Part shown: positions 30,937 through 40,234 of the stretch, piece after piece
Layout of the letters: each line of letters starts with the position of its first letter
How positions within the stretch are numbered: the first letter of the stretch is position 1
NCBI GenBank assembly: GCA_030765055.1
Contig: CM060950.1
Span: 275,274,540-275,338,539 of the forward strand
Direction: 5' to 3'
Length of the DNA stretch: 64,000 nt
Source of the DNA: Mantis religiosa
Lineage: Eukaryota > Arthropoda > Insecta > Mantodea > Mantidae
Notes under the pieces: generated by a model
Told to the model about the DNA's origin: nothing
What the model saw: the letters and a program-made list of their open reading frames with translations, nothing else
Databases searched by the model: none
Translations under genes and position numbers: made by a program

Positions 30937-31503
30937 TTGTACAACCAACACCCTATTGTGCAGCTTATACAGGATGCACTCCACGTTTTACACACCTCTG
31001 TTGTTAGCGTGGTGTGCGCATGGATTCCTGGTCACGTAGGCTTGCATGGGAATGAACTGGCGGATTCGGCAGCAAAGGTGACAAGCACAGATCCGAGTGT
31101 CAACATCCCTTTTGTCACCGCGGAAAACCTTAGGCTTGTGCATAGAGCGGCACTGTCACGCTGGCGTGAAGAGTGGTCTGCTCTGCGTAATAAGCTCAGA
31201 AGGGTGAAAGAGTTTCCGGATAACTGGGCCACCTCCTGTCGCTTATCGCATCGGGAGGAGGTGAGTTTGGCTCGGTTGCGTATTGGGCACTGCTACTTCT
31301 CACACAGTCACCTGTTGAGGAGGGTCCCTGCTCCCATTTGCGAGTTGTGTGGTCAGGCTCTCTTGGTCCGTCATGAGCTGCTAGAGTGTATTCACCTAGC
31401 AGACCTGCGGGAGTCTCTACAACTGCCGGTTAGCTTGACGGAGATCCTAGCAGAAAATAACTGTGCAGTGGAAAAAGTCCTACAGCACATTGCCAGAGTT
31501 TAG
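30937..31503 (+). CDS. LINE 2 RNase H end and C-terminal zinc finger, open
   Basis: An intact 188-residue frame continues RNase H from upstream, where the catalytic start is YTDGTKSATGVGCAYVHG (about 30727-30780) and the Glu block is STSIYSAELYAIY, followed by a stop at 30850. The frame itself shows VVCAWIPGHVGLHGNELADS, with the last RNase H residues, and a terminal zinc finger CELCGQALLVRHELLEC. These are normal for the C-terminus of I-type ORF2. A complete 3' end with a damaged 5' part is typical of an old LINE copy. Confidence 0.8.
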   Translation: MYNQHPIVQLIQDALHVLHTSVVSVVCAWIPGHVGLHGNELADSAAKVTSTDPSVNIPFVTAENLRLVHRAALSRWREEWSALRNKLRRVKEFPDNWATSCRLSHREEVSLARLRIGHCYFSHSHLLRRVPAPICELCGQALLVRHELLECIHLADLRESLQLPVSLTEILAENNCAVEKVLQHIARV

Positions 31504-31785
31504 TTTAGAATTTAGTCGTTTATGTTTTTATAGTCTGTTATTTTATGTTTTTTGTTTCATAGTCTATCGCTGGCTTCTGCCACTGTTTGTTATAGATAAA
31601 TATCTTTGTTTTATTTTTACATGCCATATTCTATAGCAATTTTTGTATTTTATCCATTGTTGTAAGGTCCTTTATAAGTGTTGTTTTGTCTTTGTTTTTC
31701 TTTTAAATGTTTATTTTAATAGATATTTGTTTAATTAGTGTGTAAGTTTAGTTTTTTTAGTGTCGTTTGCCACAATTGTTTTTAA

Positions 31786-31829
31786 TGGGCGCTGATGACC
31801 TTAAAGTTGAGTGCCTATAAACACAAATT
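31786..31829 (+). other. LINE 2 3'-terminal hairpin and tail
   Basis: GGGCGC-TGATGACCTTAAAGTTGA-GTGCCT forms a short stem with a G-U and a mismatch-tolerant end, then AAACACAAATTATCATC. The tail matches the TATCATC units at the 5172 copy. Confidence 0.6.
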
Positions 31830-32121
31830 ATCATCCTTTTTTGTCGCTCTTGTCCATGCCTCCACTTCCCTCAAGAGTGGCCCCAAGTTGGCGTCCGCCA
31901 GCTGCTCCCTGAGGCTTGCGCTATCCCAGCCGTCCACAGGCACTGCCATGACCACTCTTGACAGCTGCGGCACGCTCCTTCTGTTCCACTCTTGTGCACT
32001 CGCCGCACTCTTCCGGGTAGGGTCTTCGGCACATGGCATCTGCGTTGCCCTGGTTCTTCCCTCTACTATGTTCAGAGGTGAAGTCGTGAAGGCTGTCTGG
32101 CCTTCCAGGTTCCTAAAGCTA

Positions 32122-33448
32122 TACGTTGTTTCACGTAAGCTTGCCCAGTATCTCTTAACGGTCACGTGACCTAATCACCTCTCATTGGTTGCTGTTGTGG
32201 TAAAGACTGTCGTGCGGTAAAAATTAGATCATTATTTAACATGGTGATATATCATATGTTGGAAGAGAATTGTCAAATTTATATTTTCGTAACTGTTTTA
32301 GTTAAATATATTACGCAACAGAGTTGATTTATCTGAAATGCATGTTAATTCTTAAACGAAGTAAAGAGGAGGTTCCTTTGCTCTCAAGCACATGGCACGA
32401 TAGCACGTGCTTCAGCGGTACATATTTGTTTATATGACTTATCACTGACCTTGTTTTGAACTGGATTAGTCATGCATCGCCATTCGAGAGTGCGGGAGCT
32501 AAATTATTGATCGTTTATTGCGCATGTACTTATTATATGTATAATGGCAGAGTCTACCGCCAGTTTTTCGCTGAAGTATCGCAAGGATAATTATTTACAA
32601 ACAGGCGAAAAAAGAGTTGTGTTGCATGTGTTTAATGCACTCACAGAGAAGAATCCGTCTTTGTCAGTGAGAGAAGTCGAACAGCTGTGCTCTGAAGTTA
32701 CAGGTGTGAGTGTTAGATCCGTAGGAACATCGCGACATGAAATTGAGGAAACAGGAAAACTTATCACTCCAGGCAAAAGCAGGAATAAACAAAAGTGCGT
32801 GCTCGGAGAAAATACGTGAAAAGTGTTGTGCGTCGTCATGTGTGTAGTTTTTCTTTAGAAACGAACTCCCTAACATAAGTAACATTTCGTCTGCTGTAAA
32901 TGAGGATGCAGATTTACCAAATTTCAGCAGATTGGTTATACAGCTGGGATTTGTGAATGAAAAAAGAGGCAAGAAAAATGTGCTAAAAGACAGAGGCGAT
33001 ATTGCTGAGTGGCGAAGACGCTATTTAAGGACAACCACACTGCACCGAGATACAAATTGCTAAATATACACGAAGAACACACGAAAAGTAAAGTATGGTG
33101 TGACACGACTTTTAAGACTGAAAGACAAGCATTTTTGAAAGGTATGTGTGCTGGTTTAAAAATCTCAGTGGAAAAGGCTAAAGGCCTTTCATTATAAACT
33201 CTTTCAGTTTCATTGCTCAGTCATTCTGTTTCAATTTGCTCAGTTCATTATAAACTTGTATTTTTGCATGCCTTCATATCCTTATTTGTATGATTTTATT
33301 TATCTTCCCGGCAATTATTACGACATTTACTGCAGGCACTGCCTATGGCCTATGATGCAAAAGCATTAGCCAATTAGGGCGAGGGGGAGGGTTTTTGAAC
33401 GCGGAGTGATACATTTCAGCCGGGCAAGGTTATATGAAACAGAGATTA
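32122..33448 (+). mobile_element. Tc1/IS630-type DNA transposon inserted in gypsy copy 2
   Basis: The ends are imperfect inverted repeats: TTTCACGTAAGCTTGCCCAG near 32130-32150 matches, in reverse complement, CGGGCAAGGTTATATGAAAC at 33421-33440. TA dinucleotides flank both ends. The insertion separates gypsy RNase H blocks HLRTDHSALT (33470) and SFRNLEGQTA (about 32100-32130), which are contiguous in intact family members. Inside is a degraded + strand transposase. Confidence 0.75.
32544..33197 (+). pseudogene. Transposase of Tc1/IS630-type element, frameshifted and truncated
   Basis: The first frame (32544-32819) starts MAESTASFSLKYRKDNYLQT and has a helix-turn-helix-like N-terminus (LTEKNPSLSVREVEQLCSEV, TGVSVRSV). 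The next part follows in another frame: NEDADLPNFSRLVIQLGFV, then RGDIAEWRRRYLRT. The frame at 33009-33197 gives EEHTKSKVWCDTTFKTERQA and FLKGMCAGLKISVEKAKG, which sits near the start of the catalytic domain. The DDE core after this is missing, so the copy cannot make an active enzyme. Family assignment is from wording of the N-terminal and mid blocks. Confidence 0.7.
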
Positions 33449-33549
33449 AGTAGTCAGGTGAGGGCGGAATGGTCAGTCCTCAGGTGGAATGGCTGACCGT
33501 ACAGGTACTTGTGGAAGTGCTCCAAGGTCTTTACTACCACCAATAACTC

Positions 33550-34643
33550 TCACCGGGTGACGCAGTTCTTCTCTACCTTGGACAGCGTCTTGCTGTAGTA
33601 AGCTGTCACCCCCTCGTGGCCGTCCTGGACTTGGGATAGGACGCTTCCAATGCAATGGTCGCTGGTGTCGGTGTCCACAATGAATGCGCCGCCTGGTTGT
33701 GGGAATCCCAAAATAGGAGCACTGCAGAGTGTCTTCTTCAGGTGCTGGAAAGCGCCTTTGGCGTCCTCCATCCACGCATGAGGCCGATGTTCCTCTGTAA
33801 GGCAGGTGAGGGGCTTGGCGATGTTGGAGAGCCCCTTTATAAAGCGGCGGTAATAACTGCACAGCCTCAAGAAAGTGCGCAATTCTTGCTTATCCTAGGG
33901 GCGAGGCCAATCTCTCACAGTCTGTGTCTTCTCCGTATCTGTGACCACTCCGGTTGTTGAGACTATGTGACCCAAGTAGCTGACTTCGTTGCGAAAGAGC
34001 TGGCACTTCTTTGCGTTCAGCCTCAGGTTGGTCGCCTGCACCTTGCTCAGGTTGTCGAGATAGTCTTCGAATATCTTGCCAATGATGACGATGTCCAGGT
34101 ATAGCAGGCAGGTGTCATAAGTCAATCCTCTCATCACTGACTCCATGAGGCGTTGGAAGGTGGCTGGTGCGTTGCACAGACCCAAGGCCGTAACTGTGAA
34201 CTGCCAAAGCCCTTGACCTATCGATAATGCGGTCTTCTCCTTGTCTCTCGGGTCTAGAGCTACCTGCCAGTAACCAGACTTCAGGTCCAGAGTCGAAAAC
34301 CACTGCGCACCAGCAAGCGTGTCCAAGGTGTCATCAATCTGGGGTAAGGGGAAACAGTCCATCCTGGTGACAGTGTTCAGCTTGCTATAGTCCACGCAGA
34401 AGCATAGCTCACCGTTCATCACCAAGACTACAGGGAACACCAAGGGCTGTCAGACTCTTCAGTCACTCCCCTGGATCTCATGTCCTTCAGAATGTCCTGT
34501 ACCACCGATTGTTTCGCTAGCGGAACGCGTCTAGGTGGTTGCCGAATAGGCCGGGCGTCTCCGGTGTCCATGCCGTGGAGCACCCGGTCCGTGCGGCCGT
34601 AGCTGCTGTTATGTTGGCTGAAGACGCGCTGGTATTGTCTCAT
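33550..34643 (-). pseudogene. Gypsy copy 2 reverse transcriptase and RNase H start
   Basis: 34643-34428 holds the RT fingers; 34443-33895 holds CFCVDYSKLNTVTRMDCFPL, STLDLKSGYWQVALDP, TALGLCNAPATFQRLMESVM and SYLGHIVSTTGV; 33882-33550 holds RTFLRLCSYYRRFIKGLSNI and GAFIVDTDTSDHCIGSVLSQ, the RNase H entry. The catalytic box reads YLDIVIIG where YLDD is expected, so one active-site Asp is lost. Copy 1 lost the other Asp (YLND), an independent event. Confidence 0.85.
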
Positions 34644-34835
34644 TAGTTCTCGAACCTTCTCGAGCTGTTCTGCGGTGAGGTGGTCGGCCGCCCTCTCCTA
34701 TATGCCTTCCAGCCAGCTCCTGGGTCTTACAGATTGGTGTTACGCTGACCACGGGCTTGCACTCTCCAACTCCGTCCCTGCCTGGATGTCGTGATCGGTG
34801 TCTGTTGGGTTGATCAGCCTCACAGGCACCTCCTC

Positions 34836-35312
34836 TCAGCACGGCAATAATGCTCTGTCTACAGAGAGTCCGTGCACAGGCGTCTTCTGGTCCAGCATCA
34901 AGTTCTTTGTCCGTTGGCCTTCCAGTCGCGCCGTCACCACCACCTCGCCTCTCGCGGGGACAACCACATCTTCCCTCAGGACGACCCTGCAAATTCCCAG
35001 GCGTTCTTCGGGTTGCCGGAGCATCACCTCTGCTCCATTGAGCTGCAGGACCTCCCTGCCGACGTCGACCGTCACCTCGTGGCTCTTGAGGGCATCCAAT
35101 ACCAGAATCACCTCCTCAGGCACCTTCGCGACGAACACCCACTGACGCATGGCATTCCGTCCCAAATTCAACTTAAGCAGGACCTCCTCAACCGGCAAGC
35201 TATCACCCGATGCCATCACAAGCTGGTTTGGTCGGCTTGGTTTCATCGGCGGCAAACCCCCCGCTATGTCAGGTCTGATGACGGTCACGTCTGTCCCGGT
35301 GTCTACGAGCAC
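34836..35312 (-). pseudogene. Gypsy copy 2 aspartic protease region
   Basis: The frame starts at LVDTGTDVTVIRPDIAGG, the retropepsin active site, but with Thr-Asp after DTG where copy 1 has Ala-Ala. It goes on with LDALKSHEVTVDVGREVLQL and MLRQPEERLGICRVVLRED. The order matches copy 1 exactly, which supports the family link. Confidence 0.8.
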
Positions 35313-35829
35313 GTGGCATGGCTTCCCTCTGACCTAAACGTCCGCGATGAGGCCATCATTCATCCGTCGGCTGATGGCGCGCCGTGTCGCACGAGGGGAT
35401 GGTAATGTCAGCGCCGACGTGCCCCTCGCCACACCGGGCCTTACTCGTTCTTCCGGCTGCTCTTCCTGATGTCTGCACTCTCTCTCTAGGTGTCCCGACT
35501 GTCCATGCCCTCAACACACGCCACGTGGTCTTCGCCCGTGTCCCGCGGCTGGTCTTTGGTTTCCAGTGTAGCGGCTACTCCTTGTTCTCGACGTAACAGT
35601 TACCTTGGCCACCTCCATCCTCAATGCTGCCGTTAGCGCCTCGTGAATGGTTTAGTAGTCGCCGAGCATTAGGTACTGACGTATCTCAATGTCTCGTACC
35701 CCGTCAACGAAGGTGCAGGCGGTTTCCCGGGATACGAATTCAGGTGGGAGGTTGAACAAAGCTCTGCTGGACAGCTGTTCAGTTGCCAGGGCGAACTCCT
35801 GCAGCGTCTCCCCTGGCTGCTGCGTCCTT

Positions 35830-36517
35830 TACTTCAGTTGGCTACTGTTAAGCGGTGGTTCCCAAAATGGTTTTCCAGGGCTTCCCTGAGTCGTTGGTCG
35901 CCGCTGCTGTCTGAACCACATTCAGAACCTCTGCGGTCCGTCCCTGGAGGCTGGTTATTAGCTGTGCTGCCTCCTCTGGTAACCACTTGTGGTTGGCCAC
36001 CGTGTCGAATTGGCGGCGGAAACCTTCGAACGTGGATGTGCCATTGTACTTTGGCGGTTTGACGCGCACAGATGTGTCGCATCCCGACGCGTCGGTCTTT
36101 AAATATTTCATCCTTCTGCCGGCGATGCCCTCCACCATGGTGTTCAGGGACTTAGTGTTGGTGTTGGCCTTTCCCTCTAGGTTGTTAATGCGGTTTGCCA
36201 GGTCTTCGACGAGCTTGTCCACTTGGCCCATCCGCTTAACCAACCCCGTGACGTCATCCCTCATCGGCCAACTGTTCTTAAAAATTTTTGGCGACGGCCT
36301 CGTTTGCAGCCTTCATTTCAGATAGTTTCATTTCCGTGGCCAGGCCGTTGTTCGCTGCCCTGATTTCCATGGTCAGTTTGGCCATCTTTGCGGTCAGGTT
36401 GTGATTTGTCGTCTCCAACTTTGCGGCCAGGCTGCTATTTGCCGCCTCCGTCTTCACAGTTAGGGTGTCTTTAGCCATCTTCATAGTTAGGGTGTCGTAA
36501 GTACAGGTTACAAACAC
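35830..36517 (-). pseudogene. Gypsy copy 2 gag, two frames
   Basis: 36517-36278 encodes the coiled coil (KTEAANSSLAAKLETTNHNL, AKMAKLTMEIRAANNGLA). 36264-35848 encodes the following part with RVKPPKYNGTSTFEGFRRQF, AAQLITSLQGRTAEVLNVVQ and GKPWKTILGTTA, the same block as in copy 1 (ALENRFGNHRQAA) but now frameshifted. Further gag sequence to about 35600 can be read only with extra shifts. Confidence 0.75.
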
Positions 36518-36873
36518 AATTGCTCTTTATTTCCATAAAAACACGTTAGTCAACCAGACAGTAGCAGAATTATGTCACATACACAATACAACTTGCAAGG
36601 TCATCAACCACAAACAAAGTTCACACAGCTGTTCGCGCACGCAAGTTCAATTAACAGCTGTCCCCCTGACGAGCTGCGGCTTTCTTATTTATAGCTTAAT
36701 ATCCGGAATGTTCTCATAAACAATCAAGATGGTGCTAGAAGAAAGACGAATTCTGCAGAAATCAGTCTCCTTCCGCCCCCACCGTTTCGGCGAGCTTTTA
36801 TCTCTGCATGGCAATGCCCGTCTCTTTGAACTGGTCGGCCGCGCCGCCTCCCCTCAGCAGTGCATTCGTGACA
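36500..36873 (-). repeat. 5' LTR of gypsy copy 2
   Basis: In - strand sense it starts TGTCACGAATGCACTGC at 36873, has a CTATAAATAAG box near 36684-36695 and an AATAAAGAGCAATTG polyadenylation signal near 36519-36535. The inner border and primer-binding site are not clear: the tail runs almost directly into the gag coil, so the junction has probably lost bases. The 36500 limit is approximate. Confidence 0.7.
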
Positions 36874-38275
36874 GTATTTAGTTTTAAATTTAATTAATAA
36901 TAAATTAAAAAATTAAAGTTAAACTAAATAAGATAAACTCAGGTATTAATGTATTTTAAATTTAAAAATATATATATATTTTTTTTAAATTATCTTTATT
37001 AAAATTAATTTTTTTCACTTTGAAGTTAATTGCATACAAGTTTGCCCAACTAGATTTTTATATAACTTTAGCCTTACATCAGTAAAAATTTGTTCGTAGT
37101 GTACAAAAGCTAACAAATGAGACTTGTCAGTGAAAACAGTACTTTCGTCAAGTTGTAAAGCATACGTTGTTGTTGACTATAAACTCATAATTAGCTGGTC
37201 CAGGACATTTTGAGGCATATCAACAATTCTATGTTTAATTGAATCATTTGATAGTGGGACTGTGTCCAGCTCTTTGGCAGCTGAGTCACCAATCATTATG
37301 ATACACATCTTTTTAGCTGCTGGGAATATTAATTCCTATGCAATGTCATAAGGTTTTCCACTTTCAGCAATGAGGAGTGCTACTTCATAGGCAGCTAGTG
37401 TTGCATTTTCACTACTGATTCCAGTAGAATTTTTTTCTATTCTAGTTTTCACTCATTTTCATATCTTTTTATTTTAAAATAATCAAGTGTCTTACCAATA
37501 CAATCTGGATGTTTCATCTCTAAATGACTTTGCAGTTTATCAGGCTTTATTGCGTCGTTGGACAGCACATCATAACACAAAATACATTGAGGTTTTTATT
37601 CATCTTCTGTTCCAGCTCGAACATATCCGAAACTTAAATATTCTTCGCTGTATTTTCGCAGTTTTGCTTGTCACAGATTGGCAGAACAGCAACTAGTTGA
37701 ACTAGTAGGCTTGCTACTACAGCTTATCTCTTGATCGCCAGTTATTGTAGGCTTACATTTAAGTGATGCAGTCTGTAATCAACAATTCATGTTGAACAAC
37801 GCGAATAAATTCTGACCATTCACAATTACAAACTGTCAGGACAATCAAACACTATCATCACTGGCTTCAATGCAGCAAGAACGATTGGTCTGTTGTGCAT
37901 GCATACGTGTAGTCGGTGCCAATGACAGTGCTGACTCAGACCTGCACTCGCAGGCTTGGCTGACTTCACCCACCTCGCCCGCACCACAGCTAACCGCTCA
38001 TTCTCAGTACGGTTGAGTCGCTGCTATTATAATGCTGTACTACACGCTCTCAACTGTTACGTTGATTGCACCTCTCAGCTGTGTTACATGGTTACAACAT
38101 AGCTGTATAAGAAATGTTAGGTAAAACCAATAAAATTCGGCACCGGGCAGATAAGTGACCCAGTAAATATAATTCTACGTTTTCCATAGTTTTAATTCAA
38201 CATTACAACTTGACTTAAGGGACCCTTGGCGGATCCCCTGACATCCCCTCGTGGACCACACTTTGAGAAACACTG
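36874..38275 (-). mobile_element. hAT-type DNA transposon fossil, - strand, 3' part missing
   Basis: The 5' end on the - strand is a hAT-like terminal repeat CAGTGTTTCTCAAAGTG ending at 38275, followed outside by GTGTAGAA. A 5' untranslated part (38270-37770) leads to a transposase with an N-terminal BED finger (37625-37455) and a hAT-type catalytic start (37440-37020). The 3' half of the element, including the other terminal repeat, is missing; the remaining AT-rich stretch to 36874 abuts the gypsy copy 2 LTR. Confidence 0.8.
37020..37770 (-). pseudogene. hAT transposase (BED-finger, ZBED5-like) pseudogene
   Basis: On the - strand one frame reads KPQCILCYDVLSNDAIKPDK and LQSHLEMKHPDCIGKTLDYF, a BED zinc finger with C-x2-C and H-x4-H. 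Downstream comes GKPYDIA, then LIFPAAKKMCIIMIGDSAAK, ELDTVPLSNDSIKHRIVDMP and ALQLDESTVFTDKS, which match the RNase H-like start of ZBED5-type hAT transposases, with a catalytic Asp in QLDES. Stops occur before the BED finger (after GTEDE) and elsewhere. Confidence 0.8.
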
Positions 38276-38283
38276 GTGTAGAA

Positions 38284-40083
38284 TAATGTGATCTGATGTT
38301 GAAAGCAAGAGTATTGAATTAAATATCATTGGGCTGTCATATAAATGAAATGTTAGGTGACAATGATTAAGTCTTCTCTTGTTTATAAATCCCTAATAAA
38401 TTGGGAAATGCTCCGTGGCATCTTGGAGTACAATTTATTACAGAAGGGGTTGGTTATAATAAATGTATCGGTTTAACTGTAGATTCCATGGTACACTGTC
38501 AGAAAGCAGAACTCAACATATGAATTAGTTTAATCTATGTTATTGGTCATATAATACATACATTAGCAAGAATAGTCAATGGGTGTTTGGGTTTGTGCTG
38601 TAGACTGAATTAATGTTCAGTCACTAGAGTAGTTACACGATGGCTTGGGGGATTGAAATGATAAAATGACTGCCTTTAAAATATTACATGATAATTAAAG
38701 GAAGTTTAATAATTTTCACCTACATACAATTGAGATAAGTGGTAGGTGTCTTTACAAATATTTAAGGGTGATTTGAGGAAACACATCTAAATTCTATGAC
38801 TTAGTACCTGAAGTAACACCTGAAAAAAAAAAAATTGTGCCTTTTATTATTTCTCTTAGTCGTTTTTCTTGTTAGTGAATCATCATTGTTAATACAATTA
38901 CTTATAAGATCTTAGAATTTGAAGTTATCTATATTCTTCTATACTACCTTATCCTTTGCTCTAAGCTAATGAAGGGGGGTCTTCCCTCCATTGCAGAAAA
39001 CTTCTCATTTATGCTGCGCAGCAAGTATTCACATTTTATTTATAATTGTTTATCGGGAAAACGCTTACACGAAGATCCCATTTATAACACAAGTTCTGAC
39101 TATATGAGGTTACCTTGAGGGGCCTAAACTCCTTTGGGTCTCGCAATCACCGAAGGGTGTAGACTCTGTCATTCACACTTTATGAAACTGAACTCTGAAA
39201 ATACAAACTTGTAGCTTTGAAGCTTGAAACTTGGAGATACCATGGTATATACATATACATTCATTAAGATTGTCTCCGTACATCTTGCGATGTATTCGGG
39301 ACAGGACACATTAACACTAGAATCTATAAACATTGAGAAAGAGCCTCTCACAAAGCCTTGTGGTTACTCTGGAGGTCAAAGGTTACTAAAAACAACCATC
39401 TTAACAAATCCTAAGCAATCTGTTCATTGACCACAACTTCTAACTTTTAAGAACAAATAATATAAAGTAACATTTGACTGATTTATAATTAAAAACACAG
39501 TTTACCTCTGGTGTATTTTAAAAGCAGGGAGGGGGATAAAATAAGACAAGGGTAGTTTTTTATGCAGGTGAATTTTCCTAAGGCAGATTATTAGGGTTGG
39601 TGAGGGATGAAGTATTTGTGAAATTAGGGGTTGGGCATTCTGTATGAAACACAGTAGGTGCCGAATTAAATGGCAGTGAAGAGATCATCACTGAATTGAG
39701 GTAAGTAACAAAGTTTTTAGTGATAAAATGAATTACAAGGGTTTAACATTTTGCAGGTGATAAAAGATAAGCATATTAAAGCTTAAAATTGTTTTTTTTT
39801 ATTATTATTTTTTTTTTATGTTATAGGACTATAATGTAATTATATGAAAATATAGGGAGATGATAACTTATGCCGTCAAAACAGATGTTAGAATGCAATA
39901 AGTGATTTGTCAGGTATTCTTAACGTGCCGAGCGACTGTCTCTTGTTGGTCCAAAGTGCAGGACTATGGTTTCCATAAAGGAATGGAAATAGACATTGTG
40001 GTATGAGTTACCTGTAAGATCTGAAAACTGGGAATTTTTCAGCAAATATAGTTTTACTATCTTCATAACATTAAAATATCAAA
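38284..40083. other. Intron sequence, no gene seen
   Basis: AT-rich, with no convincing coding potential. ORFs at 39169-39430 overlap on opposite strands and have no motif. Confidence 0.5.
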
Positions 40084-40234
40084 CAGATATTACATAAATA
40101 AAAATATTTGTAACAGAATCTCCACTTAACTTAAGAAGTTGATGTTAATTCTTCTTCTTCTTCTTCTTCTTCTTCTTCTTCTTCTTCTTCTTCTTCTTCT
40201 TCTTCTTCTTCTTCTTCTTCTTCTTCTTCTTCTT
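40084..40234. repeat. Repeat partner of 3836-3905 plus (TTC)n microsatellite
   Basis: 40084-40150 matches 3836-3905 and runs into about 28 TTC units (40149-40234). The poly-Glu ORF read from the - strand is a by-product of this run. Confidence 0.8.

Larger units (their letters stand above)
27850..31829 (+). mobile_element. I-like LINE 2, 5'-truncated, heavily mutated, 3' end complete
   Basis: The copy is a relative of LINE 1. It begins inside the endonuclease (YVLVGDLTAHHTQWG, about 27972-28016), carries a nested SINE (28093-28340), then SDHFPCLVSLL, an RT in several frames (28900-30240) and an RNase H with C-terminal zinc finger (30700-31503). The 3' untranslated region ends in a hairpin (31786-31816) and an ATCATC tail at 31829. 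The RT box reads LFVDDFAVYC (29845-29874), so both Asp are present. The upstream reading frame is broken many times, so this is an old copy. Confidence 0.85.
31835..36873 (-). mobile_element. Gypsy copy 2, nearly full length except 3' end, split by a DNA transposon
   Basis: Read on the - strand: a 5' LTR (36873 to about 36500), gag (36517-35830), protease (35312-34836), RT (34643-33895), RNase H (33882-33470), then a Tc1/IS630-type insertion (32122-33448), then the RNase H end and pre-integrase spacer (32130-31835). The integrase, polypurine tract and 3' LTR are missing; the copy stops next to the LINE 2 tail. It is the same family as copies 1 and 3 but carries many frameshifts. Confidence 0.9.

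Noticed and set aside
31835..36873. Envelope gene of an errantivirus-like gypsy element
   Set aside because: No env-like frame was found in any of the gypsy copies.
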